From Brachypterus glaber (Eukaryota > Arthropoda > Insecta > Coleoptera > Kateretidae): DNA of 64,000 nt. A model generated the notes under the pieces. The model had not been told where the DNA came from, searched no databases, and saw only the letters and a program-made list of their open reading frames with translations. This document shows, in pieces, positions 31,613 through 42,805 of the stretch. Position 1 is the first letter of the stretch. Each line of letters begins with the position of its first letter. The stretch covers positions 76,120,895 through 76,184,894 of the forward strand of contig OY294044.1 in assembly GCA_958510825.1 (NCBI GenBank), read 5' to 3'. Both the position numbers and the translations under genes were made by a program.

Positions 31613-34600
31613 TTCCTACGATCCCGAAAAAATATAAAGTTTAAACTTTAAGAATTCTTAATTTAATATTTTCTAATTTTTATTACTTATTCCGCGAATT
31701 TTTGAGAAAAGTCAAACACAAAATAGCATACAAATTTATATATGTATGTCAACAGGAAACATGTTTTTTATTTACCTTTAGTTTTTTGGTTTTATATTTA
31801 ATACAACATATATTGGAAGCTCAACACTGTTTAATGGGTTGCCTAAACGCAAGCATCTTTTAAATCAAAGAAAATTTGACAGTTTACTAATTAAATTTGA
31901 TTTCTGTGGATATGCTACCACATAACTGTAAAATTCTACAATGTTTTACATTTCATGAGGAAATTTTGATGTTTTTTATAAAATGTAAGGTAATCAAATC
32001 TAGACATTAATAAAACATATTAAGTTATATTGACCTCAAAATAGTAAGGTTATAACTATAGTTTTTATTTTTGACATGAAAAGCAGAAATATTTGGATTA
32101 AAAAACATAACAGACATTAAAAAAGTCTGTAATGAAAGGTGGAAAATGACATATAAAACAAGGTGAGTAAAATTAGTAGAATTTACAACGTAAATATCTA
32201 AACAAAATTCGGCAAACCTACATACATGTATGTATGTATGTATATACATAAATATCAAACTAGGGTGATATGGAAATATCAAACAAGTGCGATATAAGGC
32301 GTTTTCTAAAGAACAAAAGAGTGTGCTAGATGTCATTTTCATAGAGGATCGTAGAAAAAGTTTAATTTTTGGTCTAGATCGCAAAAGTAAAAAAGTCGAA
32401 GTTGATTGATATTGAAACTGTTGACATTTGAATTCCAACTTGCACTGCAAAAATAGAAAATTTGTATTTCAATGTATTTATTAATATATTATCGAATAAA
32501 AAATAGTGTTTTTAAAAAGATTATGGTTGCCAGCTCTCCAAGCTCGGATGGCAATCTCGGTAATCATCCTAAAAACAGTATTTTTTGTCCTTGTTCATAA
32601 ACTACTATTTTTTTTATTAATTGAATTAAATAAAATATAAAAAAACTTGCTTGCTTTAACCAATAGTTCTCAGTTTGACAATCTCAAGATGTAAATGACC
32701 ACTGCAAGAGAAGTTGACTTCAGATAGTATACTACTAGTAGGAAAAAAATTTAAAATTTATATTCCTAATTAATTAAAAATACCAACTAATTATTATTGA
32801 TTGTATATCGAATAGTATTATAACTAATCATCATCATGGTACTTATTTATTAATTTTTTAAATAAAACTTTATTTTTTGACTAACCTTGTAATGCAGATT
32901 ATGGTAAAGAAAAAATGATAATTAACAAAAATTAGTTCTTATTGAATATTTATAATAAATTTCCCTATAGTAAAATTTACAAAAAAAAATCAATAGTCAC
33001 AGAAGTGTAGAGACGTATAATTCTAATTAGTTATAAAATTAAATTTCAGCTTTTCGCCGAAAAAATATTAATTTAGTAATAATAATTTTTCCTTTCCGTG
33101 TTTAATTAATATTCAATCTTATAATGTAAAAGTTACACATGTATAAGTTATGCACGTATACATGTGTAATAGGGTAGGTATTTTTTTTAAGTCTTATGAG
33201 CTCATGTCGTGAAAAATATTATAAGAAAATTCACTTTATTTGAAAATTAGAAAACAAAAAATATTAAAATATATATTTTGATTGGTTTTAATTAAAATAT
33301 TTGATTAAATATATATATATATATATATATATCTGGTATACCATACCATATATATGGTATACCATATCGTGTAAAATTAAAATCTGTGCCAAAATTTAGC
33401 TTAAACAAAAGAAAAATGGCATGCATATATTTTTTTTTTGAAAACAAGAGTCTGTACCAAATTTTAGTTTGTAAAAATAGAGTTAGCTCACTCCCACTTC
33501 ATTTGAAAATAAAAATTTTCAAATTTAGTTTTTAAGTTGAAAATTCCCAAAAATTTGTATTTAGGCATTTTGCATGAGATAGTATATCAGATATCTAGTA
33601 TATCAGATATCTAGTATATTTGATTAAAAAAATATTTTATTTTTATTTATTTTCCATTTTCATTTTTTTTTTTTGAGATGATATGGCACAGAATTTTGTT
33701 TTGGTATTTTTCATGACGAGGGGGACTAAAAGCTTAAAAAACTTATTTTTTAAAATTCCCTTTAGGGAATGAGAATGAGTAATTGAAAATTTATAATATG
33801 AGATACAAATCTACCAACAATAAATCGTAATTATTTTCCTTTTAAAAACATTTAAAAATAGAATGCTTTATAATGAACATTAGCATTTTAAATGTATTTA
33901 AAATCGAAACCAAAAATAATATTGCTGAAATATTAATATGCAAATCGATTTTTAATTATAATAATTATTTTAATCAATTATAAAGAAAATAATATTTTTA
34001 AATTAGGGTAATTAAAGTTAATTATAAAAATAATTATTACTATTTATTAAATATATAATTACTATTATTATTGTCAAAGTTGGAGTTAAGAACTTAGATT
34101 TTGGATTAAAGAACTAAACTTTTCTAATTTTGAACTAAAAATATTAAAACAAAGATATAAATTTGATTTTTTAGAATCATGGTAAAGAAACCAATCAAAC
34201 CCCCATCCGAATTTAAATTTAAAATTGTAATGTTGTTTTTTGTTAATTGTAGGTTTATTTTACATTAACGTGATAATAACTTGGATAATAATAAACGTAC
34301 TAGTAACACAAATGTTTTTTTACTATAATACAAAAGTATTCTTAAATGTGTATGAAGGTACTCCTATAAATGTACGAAGGTACCCTACAAAGGGACACAT
34401 TAATACAATTTACATAAGATTTAAAAAACACATTTTTTCGTTTGCATTATAATTTATTTTTTTTAACATATTTTTTCTATAGCTAAATTCCCGTTAGTTT
34501 GATTAGTGAAAAAAAAAATAGAATTAAAAATAGTTGAAAGATTTTACAACTAAATTTGTAAAAACTGTACCCAAGGTCCCTTCATCTTCAGTAAAGCTGC

Positions 34601-34913
34601 TAGGAGTACTATACCAATATAGTATAAGCTCCTAAGCATACAGAGAACCGAAAACAAAATTTGTAATAATATTTTCATATTGTATTCCCATATTTGCATA
34701 ATATGTATATATTTGATACATTATATCAAAAGCTATGCAGACTGAGAAATAGAAATAGAAAATTTATATAAATACAAATCTCTTTATAATAAAATTATTT
34801 TTTAAAATGTTTTACTTTGATCCTTGAGAAGTATATATTTTTACCTAGAAATAAATTGTAAATTTATTCTAGTATCAACATAAGGTGGGTGAGCCAATTA
34901 CTGCCATGTACTC
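31613..34913. other. Long A+T-rich tract without a recognisable gene
   Basis: This contains a CATACATGTATGTATGTATG microsatellite (32220-32245), an AT dinucleotide run (33308-33332) followed by CTGGTATACCATACC / GGTATACCATA palindromic units, and TATCAGATATCTAG repeated near 33586-33612. ORFs at 32025-32450 (minus, 141 codons) and 34240-34452 have no motif, no supported start and A+T-driven composition. Confidence 0.5.
33308..33332. repeat. (AT)n microsatellite, ~25 bp
   Basis: Uninterrupted AT dinucleotides followed by two copies of a GGTATACCATA motif. Confidence 0.8.
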
Positions 34914-35050
34914 AATATTGACACACCTTTTATACTTGTTAGTTTGTCCTCTGTGTTATAGACGGCACTGCCAGTATATCTGTTATATCGAAAAGATGCT
35001 TGTAAATATTATGTATCTGTATCTAGTTGGTAATGGCATAAAAAAATGCA
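34914..35050. repeat. Donor segment of a 137-bp identical duplication
   Basis: This block (starting AATATTGACACACC, ending GCATAAAAAAATGCA) recurs without any difference that I can see at 36672-36808 in the same orientation. Confidence 0.9.
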
Positions 35051-35203
35051 GTTCATGTTTCGTGCTCTTCTGCTATAAAAACTTGCAAAATTGTGCTGAC
35101 TGCCGCAAGCTGGGTAGCATCGATTATTCCAGGGCAAAAACGTAATAAGGTAGGCACAAACAGGCACTTTCTTGACCCATATTGTGTTTTACTCAATAAA
35201 CAA

Positions 35204-35490
35204 GCGAAATAGTTATTTGCGTTTCTAGTAGAGTTAAGTGATTTTTTCTGTGTAAGGTCGTATTTTGACAAACGAAGCGGAGCTGAGGTCCATAAACTCG
35301 ACCGAAGACAGAAAAAAACTTACCAACTAGTAGCGCATTACGTTTTTCTCATTACCAAGGAGTTAAAATCGTATTTTATTAATAATATTTTTGACATTTA
35401 TATGTGTGACAATTCAAGGTAATAATTTTTTTATGGAATTACTCTATAAAAATAGAAATAGTAGTCTTGTGTCTAGATGTCCCCACGTGG
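35204..35490. repeat. Direct repeat, copy 1 (pair with 35649-35935)
   Basis: Starts AATAGTTATTTGCG and ends GTGTCTAGATGTCCCC. It contains a foldback unit, GGTCGTATTTTG ... CGAAGCGGAGCTGAGGTCC ... AACTCGACC, and a shared 70-bp block (CGCATTACGTTTTTCTC onward). It is about 90% identical to copy 2, offset by about 445 bp. Confidence 0.85.
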
Positions 35491-35648
35491 TTAATGTAAG
35501 CACATTTGTGTCCTTGTGCGGTAAATCGTTGTTTTTTGTCTTCACTTACGGTTTTGTTTGATTTCATCTATCACTAAGTGTTCTTGATATAATACTTCCC
35601 ATTACTGTCGACTTTTTGATTAAGTAATGTCAACTTAGTTGGTAGTGT

Positions 35649-35935
35649 GAAATAGTTATTTGCGCTCCTAGTAGAAGTGAATTTTTCGGTGTGAGGTCGT
35701 ATTTTGTGGACCGAAGCGGAGCTGAGGTCCATAAAAACGACCGAAAACAGAAAAAAAAACTTCCCTACGAGTAGCGCATTACGTTTTTCTCACTACCAAG
35801 GAGTTAAAATCGTATTTTATTAATAATATTTTTGACATTTATATATCTGACAATTCAACAAACAATTTTTTTATGGAATCACTCTAAAAAATTAAGAATA
35901 GTAGTCTTGTGTCTAGGTGTCCCCCTTAGGTAAGT
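35649..35935. repeat. Direct repeat, copy 2
   Basis: Same block order as copy 1. In this copy the central foldback is more perfect: GTCGTATTTTGTGGACC pairs with GGTCCATAAAAACGAC around GAAGCGGAGCTGA. Confidence 0.85.
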
Positions 35936-35984
35936 GTTTTATGGAACATATCATGTAAAAATTTGTGTAAAATAAAATTTTACA

Positions 35985-36235
35985 GAATATATTCTGTAAA
36001 AATCACATAACTTAACGTTGGCAATATTCTTACCTACGTTATGTTCTGTAATAAAGCGCGCCAAAAATTACATAATATATTATGTGAAAATACATATTAT
36101 ATTATGTGAAACTTAAAAATTACATAATAAGTTATGTATAATATGTATCTTCACATTATATATTATGTGTATTTTAAAAACATAGCAATAAGTCATGTGA
36201 AATTTTACGTAACTTATTGTGTATAATAATTGTAA
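35985..36235. repeat. Cluster of AAATTACATAATATATTATGTGAAA-type palindromes
   Basis: At least five 25-30-bp units with TTACATAA and TTATGTGA half-sites, plus TTTTACAGAATATATTCTGT, lie in mixed orientation with spacers of 10-40 bp. A weaker cluster lies at 16730-16880. Confidence 0.6.
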
Positions 36236-36671
36236 TGGAAAAAGAGAATTGAAGGGATAACATGTTTGGATTATTTTATATGTAGGCCTGGAAAAGTCCA
36301 ATGCCTCCAAAAACCCAAAAAAATATTTTTTTTATACCTTTCAGGGACTTGCGTGGCCTTTCCTTTTTTGTAAAACAGCTAAATAAGTCACCATTAATTA
36401 ATTAAATATATTTGTTAAATATGTACTTGTTTGATAATTATAATTATCAATAATTACACAAGTCAACAAATTAAAAAAAAAATCCCCTTTGGATTAAAAT
36501 GTTATTTTTGTAATTTGGTGCGCTGATTTCAGAAATGATTCAATTTTTTTCTATCACATTAGAATTATTTATTATACAAGAATTAATTTTAGAAGACTTC
36601 GTTTTGAAAAAAACAAAAAATATATTATATTAATTTTAAATTATAATGCTAATTTACGATAAATATGCACG

Positions 36672-36808
36672 AATATTGACACACCTTTTATACTTGTTAG
36701 TTTGTCCTCTGTGTTATAGACGGCACTGCCAGTATATCTGTTATATCGAAAAGATGCTTGTAAATATTATGTATCTGTATCTAGTTGGTAATGGCATAAA
36801 AAAATGCA
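36672..36808. repeat. Templated insert copied from 34914-35050
   Basis: 137 bp identical to the segment 1.76 kb upstream. Short overlaps at both junctions (AATA on the left, CA on the right) fit microhomology-mediated template switching. Confidence 0.9.
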
Positions 36809-37130
36809 AGTCAACAAATTAAAAAAAAAATCCCCTTTGGATTAAAATGTTATTTTTGTAATTTGGTGCGCTGATTTCAGAAATGAATTCAATTTTTTTC
36901 TATCACATTAGAATTTTTTATTATACAAGAATTAATTTTAGAAGACTTCGTTTTGAAAAAAACAAAAAATATATTATATTAATTTTAAATTATAATGCTA
37001 ATTTACGATAAATATGCACGAATAATGGTAAGTGTCCATTTTTGTCATAGTTACTCGACGTTAAAATATATACTATAAAGAAATTCACGTTACCTACTAT
37101 AACTCGAGATAAAAATTAAAGATTAAAAAA

Positions 37131-37373
37131 GAAAATATTAGTGGCATATCGGACAGAAGAGAAAATTACAAAAAAGTCAGGTCTCAGTCTGGATTCGAAC
37201 CAGAGTTCCACGGTTTCCGGCCTGGTGCTCTACCAACTGAGCTACCGAGACGCCCGTTCGAAAACTAACTAATTGGACTTGCCTGACTTTTTTTCTAATT
37301 TTCTCTTCTGTCCGATATGCCACTAATATTTTCTTTTATAATTTATTACGGACATCAAAAATACTTCTTATAT
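37131..37373. mobile_element. 243-bp element: ~50-bp inverted repeats enclosing a tRNA-like sequence
   Basis: The left arm 37131-37181 and right arm 37282-37333 are inverted copies (GAAAATATTAGTGGCATATC, then GGACAGAAGAGAAAATTA, then GTCAGG) with a single substitution and one length difference in an A-run. Around 100 bp between them contains a cloverleaf-like tRNA sequence. A 16-bp direct repeat ATTAAARATTAAAAAA flanks the unit (37115-37130 and 37374-37389). The paralogous tandem unit B near 38020 has the uninterrupted sequence, which acts as an empty site. Confidence 0.75.
37181..37251 (-). tRNA. tRNA-like sequence or pseudogene, anticodon region degenerate (GGA if read directly)
   Basis: On the minus strand there are 71 bases without CCA. 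The acceptor stem GTCTCGG pairs with CTGAGAC in all seven positions (one G-T). The D arm GCTC-AGTTGGTA-GAGC and T arm TCTGG-TTCGAAT-CCAGA are perfect. Box A (TAGCTCAGTTGG) and box B (GGTTCGAATCC) match the pol III consensus. The anticodon arm CCAGG-CCGGAAA-CCGTG pairs poorly unless one G bulges, and position 33 is C instead of T. A T6 run follows 5 bases downstream and could stop pol III. The promoter therefore looks intact, while decoding function is doubtful. It is either a degenerate tRNA gene or a SINE head. Confidence 0.6.
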
Positions 37374-37577
37374 ATTAAAAATTAAAAAATATCGGAAAAC
37401 TGATGTGATGGATTCTTTTTCTTTTTCTGATAATCAGTACTACTACAGCTACAAAAATCAGTAATTAGTTTTCAAAGGGGGATAATTAAATAAAAAAACA
37501 CCGTCTGAATTAAAAGCATTGAAATCACGATTTTTTTTTTAACTTTTGAACCACTGTGCTGCAGTGCCGATTGATGA

Positions 37578-38218
37578 ATGCATCCAAAAACCCAAAAATA
37601 ATTTTTTATACATTTAAGGGACTCGCGTGGCCTTTCCCTTTTGTGTAAAACAGCTAAACAAGTCACCAATAATTAATTAAATATATTTGTTAAATATGTA
37701 CTTGTTTGATAATTATAATTATCAATAATTACACAGGTCAACAAATTTTAACTTTTTTCCCTTAAAATGATATTTTTATATGTAATTTGGTGCGCTGATT
37801 TTAGAAATTAAGTCAGTTTTTTTAACATCAGAACTTTCTGTTATACAAGAATTAATTTTAGAAGACTTCGTTTTGAAAATAAAAAATATATTATGTTAAT
37901 TTTAAATTATAATGATAAATATGCACGTATAATTATAAGTGTCCGTTTTTGTCATAGTTACTCGGAGTTAAAATATATAATTTGTAAAGAAATTCGAAGT
38001 AACCTACTCGAGATAAAAATTAAAAATTAAATTTATCAAAAAACTGATGTGATGGATTTTTTTTATTTTTCTGTTAATCAGTACTACTACAGCTACAAAA
38101 ATCAGTAAGTAGTTTTCAAAGGGGGAACCATTAAATAAAAAACACCGTCGGAATTAAAGGCATTGAAAACACGTTTTTTTTTTAACTTTCGAACCACTGT
38201 GCTGCAGTGTGTGTCAGC
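37578..38218. repeat. Tandem unit B (~640 bp)
   Basis: Carries the same blocks as unit A without the internal duplication, the 137-bp insert or the tRNA-like element. It ends at a GTGCTGCAGTG block. A partial third unit (ACTGATGAGATGG, AATCAGTACTACTAGC) is at 38790-38900. Confidence 0.85.
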
Positions 38219-38909
38219 CGATTGACTTTATTGGCTTATAGGCCCATAGTATTACGTTATGTTTAATGATTTAACTGAAGTTGTATTTTCGGTGATAGGT
38301 TATTTCTAAATAATAAATTGGCCTCGTTAAGCAGAAAGCTACCAACCCGTGAGATGACAGTAAATTGTTGAACTTTATCCTTAATAACTTTTAAACGTTT
38401 TGACTAAAATATGTAAAATTAAATATTTGTTTTACTTGTTCATGTATCAAAACACGTACAAAATATGTAATCTTTATTTCAATTCCTGTAAAAGATATTG
38501 GGTAAAATGTTCCTTAACCTACTGTCATCTCGCAATGTGGGTTGGTAGCTTTCTTCTTAACGCGGCCCAATTATAACAATTTTGAGGTTTTTTGTCAATA
38601 AAAAAAATAGCCCAGTATATTATTTTAATTTTGGGCTTAAAATCATCCTTAGGACATACGTAAATAAGATATGAAATAAAAAGTGGGTTATTAGAAAGTT
38701 GAACTAAAGTTATGTTCCCGGGAACCGTGTATTATATTATTGTTTTTCAAATTGTAGTATATTATACTATAATTCGAAAAACTTAAAAATTATATTTGTC
38801 GGAAAACTGATGAGATGGAACTTTTTCTATATTTTTCTGATAATCAGTACTACTAGCTAAAAAAATCAGTAATTCGTTTTCAAAGGGAAAAATCACTGTT
38901 GACCTGTGT
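37731..38909. mobile_element. Possible element bounded by ACACAGGTCAACAA inverted ends
   Basis: ACACAGGTCAACAA at 37731 and its reverse complement near 38896-38909 frame most of unit B and the MITE at 38317. The same 14-bp end pair bounds 39608-40004, and a one-base variant begins at 36456 in unit A. The tandem duplication may therefore involve copies of one element family. Confidence 0.45.
38317..38572. mobile_element. 256-bp MITE, GGCC(T/G)CGTTAAG ends
   Basis: Arms AATTGGCCTCGTTAAGCAGA and GAAAGCTACCAACCC plus GAGATGACAGTA pair with the right arm (AAGAAAGCTACCAACCC... in inverted form). The interior block TTTTAAACGTTTTGACTAAAA is shared with the MITE at 58011, so the two families are related. 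Confidence 0.75.
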
Positions 38910-39160
38910 TATTATTATATTACGTGAAAGACACAAAAACCAGATTGACATACAGACAGACAGAGGACAACTGAACGTATGTGTTATTTAAATGGTGTTT
39001 CTAAAAAGTGATTTACTTTTAATACTGCCTGTCTAATAAAAAGAGTCCTATTTGAAAAAGTGATTTTTGCAATGTCTTAATAAATATGTATGTATATTAC
39101 TAAAACTTTTTTAATGTTTATTGAAATGCTTAATAACTCACAAGATATAGTTTTGTCTTT
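38910..39160. other. Unassigned spacer
   Basis: A+T-rich sequence with a short (CAGA) run near 38950; no feature supported. Confidence 0.4.
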
Positions 39161-39302
39161 AGGGAACGTTCAAGTATTACGTAACGCAAATTTTGTCATT
39201 TTGGACCACACCCCTCCTGAAACGCTATTTTCCTATACCATTATCACTCCAAAATGACCCCCACCCCCCCTAGGAGCATTACGTAATACTTGAAAGTTCC
39301 CT
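39161..39302. mobile_element. 142-bp MITE, GTTCAAGTATTACGTAA ends
   Basis: AGGGAACGTTCAAGTATTAC and its inverted copy bound a short interior with CCCCACCCCCCC. A lone left end of this family is at 49078, and a larger relative with TATATTACGTAACGC is at 60393. Confidence 0.8.
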
Positions 39303-39607
39303 TATTTGTAATAATCTTCTATAGATTTTTCTCAAAATTATTAAAAACTAAATTCAAAGTATCAGCCGGAAGGTAAACCGCCGCGGAATTCAGGTTTTAC
39401 AAATCGGAGAAAATCTTAGGTATTTTCTTGAGGAAACCCGAAGAAATCTCATATTTATATTATAAAAATATAATTATATTATAATATAATATAATTATAT
39501 TAATATAAATAATAATAAAAATTTTAAGATCTTTCGAGGTAATTTTGAAGGACATTACTACAAAATCTTAAGGGATTACCTCCTAGAAGGAATTCTGGTT
39601 ACTAATT

Positions 39608-40004
39608 ACACAGGTCAACAAATTTTCAACCTTTGAAATATATAACTTCCGTTATTGTTCAACACGTAAGGGTTTTGAACAACCGCAAAGTGTTTACGAA
39701 AAAAAAAAACGGGGACAAAATTCTGAATTTTTGAATATGACGCCCCATTGTTGTGGTCAAAAATTTTATTTTTGTTTTGATCTTTCTAAAAATGTGTCAA
39801 ATGGCTTCTTTTGATTATGTTAGTGTAGACCAATGTCCATAACTTAAAAAGTTAAAGAATCAGATTTTTGGGAAGGCTTATATTTTTGGCATAGCTGAAA
39901 AAAAAATATACGTGATGGAAACAAAAAAATGCTTGTTTGGCAGTTAGTGGGTCTTAACTAAGCCAGAAAAAAAATCCGATCACAAAATCCTTGTTGACCT
40001 GTGT
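39608..40004. mobile_element. 397-bp MITE with ACACAGGTCAACAA ends
   Basis: Perfect 14-bp inverted termini; the interior is A+T rich and non-coding. It has the same termini as the structure at 37731-38909. Confidence 0.65.
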
Positions 40005-40619
40005 TATTTTTAGCGGTTTCTCCCTAGTCAAAGGTTTAAACTGACTTTTTCTTTTCTATGAGTTTAGTGACTGAGTTTGTAAATTTACGGCACCTTGCTC
40101 ATTGCTTTAGTTTACATATATGCATGTAAGAACATTAACTACCTACTCATGTATACTTTGTAAATAGGATTCTTTTTAATAGAAGGGCAGATACGCATGT
40201 TTAAAAAGCTGACTGAAAATAAGGTATTATATTAACCGCTTTTGAAAACTTTAAAGTAAAGTTTTTAATTTAAACGTCAATCAAACCTTTTTATCTTCAG
40301 TTTAGTTAGAACAACCTTGGAAAGTACATGTATTAAAGCCCCAAATAAAGTGGAAACTGGAAATATATTTTATATTTTGCAGAAAATAGGCAGCAAAATG
40401 CCGTCGGCAATATAAACAGAAGAGTTTTAATAAAACAAAATTATTCTTTTGTGTTGCACGGTGTGTTTTTAAGAGTCTAAATAAAAAGCTACTTTTTTTT
40501 TAATGGCAAATTCGGATTTCTTAACTAATTCTACTCTAAAAAATGTTAATTTGGCAAATTAAGAATTCCAAAAGGATTTAATTAAAACTATGCAAATAGA
40601 AAGATTGAAAGATCAAAAC
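40005..40619. other. Unassigned stretch
   Basis: No supported feature. Confidence 0.4.
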
Positions 40620-41150
40620 AATATTTATTTATTAAGATACATCACCCAACAGCCGAAGCCTTTTACAGGGTGAGGATAATACAATTATCAGAATATACAA
40701 TAATATAAAAACATACATAAATTTAAAATTTTGGGTTACATAATATAAGATACATGATTACAGTATTTTTAGGAAATATATATATATACAATTTAATAAA
40801 ATTTGATAAAATTTGATAAAATGGAATGTAATATTAGTTCACGACGGCGAACTTATGATTTTTTATTTTCTTTGTAGAGCAATTGAAAATATCTAAATTA
40901 TCCTGAAGTGCGTTGTAAGTTTCACATACAAAATGTAAGGGAGAAAACTTTAAAGCATTCGTTGTTGGTCTGTCTAAATAAAAAATTGATAAATTACGGA
41001 TACCAGGCCTTGGAAGGTGAAATGTAATTTTTTCTAATATGCTTGGGCAGTTTATTAGATAATTTATAATTTTATATAGAAAAATAAGACCTAAGCGTTT
41101 GCGTCGGTTTTCTAAACTATCGTAATCGAATTTGCTGAGTATTTATATAT
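40620..41150 (-). mobile_element. LINE 3' end, 5'-truncated, Jockey/CR1 group
   Basis: Reading on the minus strand: a coding remnant (41150-40834), a ~200-base 3' UTR and a 3' end CCCTGTAAAAGGCTTCGGCT, then GTTGGGTGATGTATC and (AATA)n. The CTGTTGG motif near the end and the AATA-type tail are shared with the plus-strand LINE at 13836. Confidence 0.8.
40834..41145 (-). pseudogene. C-terminal ~100 codons of a LINE reverse transcriptase ORF
   Basis: The minus-strand frame ends with TAA at 40834-40836 and stays open up to about 41145. It reads SLENRRKRLGLIFLYKIIN, then INCPSILEKITFHLP, then a FYLDRPTTNALKFSPL block. It aligns residue by residue with SLKNRRASGSVIFLYKIIH / IDCSELLEMLNFHIP / FYLSKPRTNLLTFSP in the intact LINE at 15550-15750. 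The copy has no start and is just the end of ORF2; the rest was never inserted. No frame damage in the part that remains. Confidence 0.85.
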
Positions 41151-42805
41151 TTTTTTAAATATCGGGCAAGGTTAACCGTGGACGGCGATGAACCCAGCCG
41201 GCTGTAACATTGAGCTTCGTTAGTCAAACTTCTTCCCTTCACTACTGTAACTAACTGTACTAATAAACAGTACTCGGCGAATTTCCAGTACTCGAATAAG
41301 CGCCGCGTCGACTCTAGCGTTGACGCGAGATTTTAAATATTTACATTTTTATTTCTTTTTATCTTGATTTTTTTTAATGATTCTATTTAAATAAATAAAA
41401 ATTAAAAACTTTCTTATTATTAAAAGATAAAAATCGAATGTCGGTTTTTTCTTTGAAAAACACCGATATATATACATATGTATAGTCAATATTGTTGTGT
41501 CTAACAAATTAGTCGTCAAATGTTTCGATTTAGTGACCTTTATAAAAATTTCCCTCATAATTCGGCAAAATTATTCCGTAAGCCTATGTTTCTGTGTTTA
41601 TTTTTAATGCATAAATAACTATTATGGTACTAGTGGGTAAAGTAAGATATTGCCCATGAGAGGGCAATATCGGTTTACCCATGAATGGCACACAAGGTTT
41701 TATCCAATAAATAGCTTAGGAATTCATATTTTTAATAAAAATTTTAATGATATTTACAAGAAAATAATTTGACAAGTGACAGTTGAGTGGGTAAAATAAA
41801 TAATTATCCACTCAATAAAGTAAAATTGTCTTATTATCTGTATGTATTGGATAAAAGCTATTATTTTCTGAAAAGACAAAATAGTTAAAAGGCAATTCTA
41901 GCTTTCTCGTATGATAGGGCAGTACATGTCCTGCAATAATTCCTACGGGACGTTCTAACTGATCTATAAGCTTAAGATTATGCAGATGTGACAAATGCGG
42001 CATAAGTACGTAATACCTTATTTACAGCGCTTAGCACGTGATTGAAATATATCGTCAGTTAGAGACTACAGTGCAAAAACGACGAGTGTCACTTAAAAAA
42101 CAGATATATCTACCAAAATATAGATCAAAATGACTAGAAGCACAGACGAACTATTAATTGCTTTATGATAGTAGATATAGATTGCTAATATTTTTATTAC
42201 AAAAGTTAAAAAATAAATTAAAATGAACTCAAGAAGGAACTCGAGGAGGATCAAACCCAAACACAACAAAAACGATGAATATTTAATATAGATGATGTCT
42301 CCTATAAATATATGGCCAAAAACGAGTTGCAATGGAGCTACACCCCTTCAAAAGGGTCTACAAAAATTCGGTTTTTATTTTATAACACAGAAACCCTTTC
42401 AGATATAGCAACTAGGTTTTGCATATGATCTAACCTCAATAATCATCGTATGTTATTTTTCTGTACATACTTATTTTGAACATGCAAAACGGTGGCTTTT
42501 CACTTTATTACTCCTATGCAACTATCTGTAGAAGCTGATAAACCTTCTTTTTTTTATAATTAAAAATATCAAGTTCCAAGCAATTAAAATGATTCACACA
42601 ATTTTAAATACAAATTTTTTGAAAAATACTTAATGGATTTAAATGATTCTTGAATTGAGCGAAAGAATAGCTAAGAAACTTTAAAACAAACCCTGCTACA
42701 AAACTGGAGAAAGTTAATACAAACATTGAGTTGGATTCAATTTGCAATACACCATATATTATAATTTTTTTCAAAACATAAAACTCTGCAAATAATAGAC
42801 ATGAC
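41151..42805. other. Mostly A+T-rich, no recognisable gene
   Basis: Holds a short G+C-richer piece at about 41160-41330 (ACCGTGGACGGCGATGAACC, GCGCCGCGTCGACTC) of unknown origin, and a hairpin at 41631-41692 (TAGTGGGTAAAGTAAGATAT / ATATCGGTTTACCCA). Several minus-strand ORFs of 60-80 codons are A+T-driven and unsupported. Confidence 0.45.

Larger units (their letters stand above)
36303..37577. repeat. Tandem unit A (expanded by two insertions)
   Basis: From TGCCTCCAAAAACCC the block order is a GTGGCCTTTCC block, TTGTTTGATAATTATAATTA, GTCAACAAATT, GGTGCGCTGATTT, GAAGACTTCGTTTTGAAAA, GTCATAGTTACTCG, ACTGATGTGATGGATT, GTGCTGCAGTG. Unit B repeats this order at 37578. Unit A also contains a second copy of its 36455-36671 portion (36807-37022), a 137-bp insert between them, and the palindromic tRNA-like element at 37131. 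Confidence 0.85.

Noticed and set aside
32025..32450. 141-codon minus-strand ORF
   Set aside because: It contains translated microsatellite (HTYIHV from the CATA/TGTA repeat), has no domain and no start context.
34885..35145. 86-codon ORF with several cysteines (CADCRKLG)
   Set aside because: The Cys pattern does not fit a known finger, and half of the ORF is the 137-bp segment copied at 36672; no transcript-like context.
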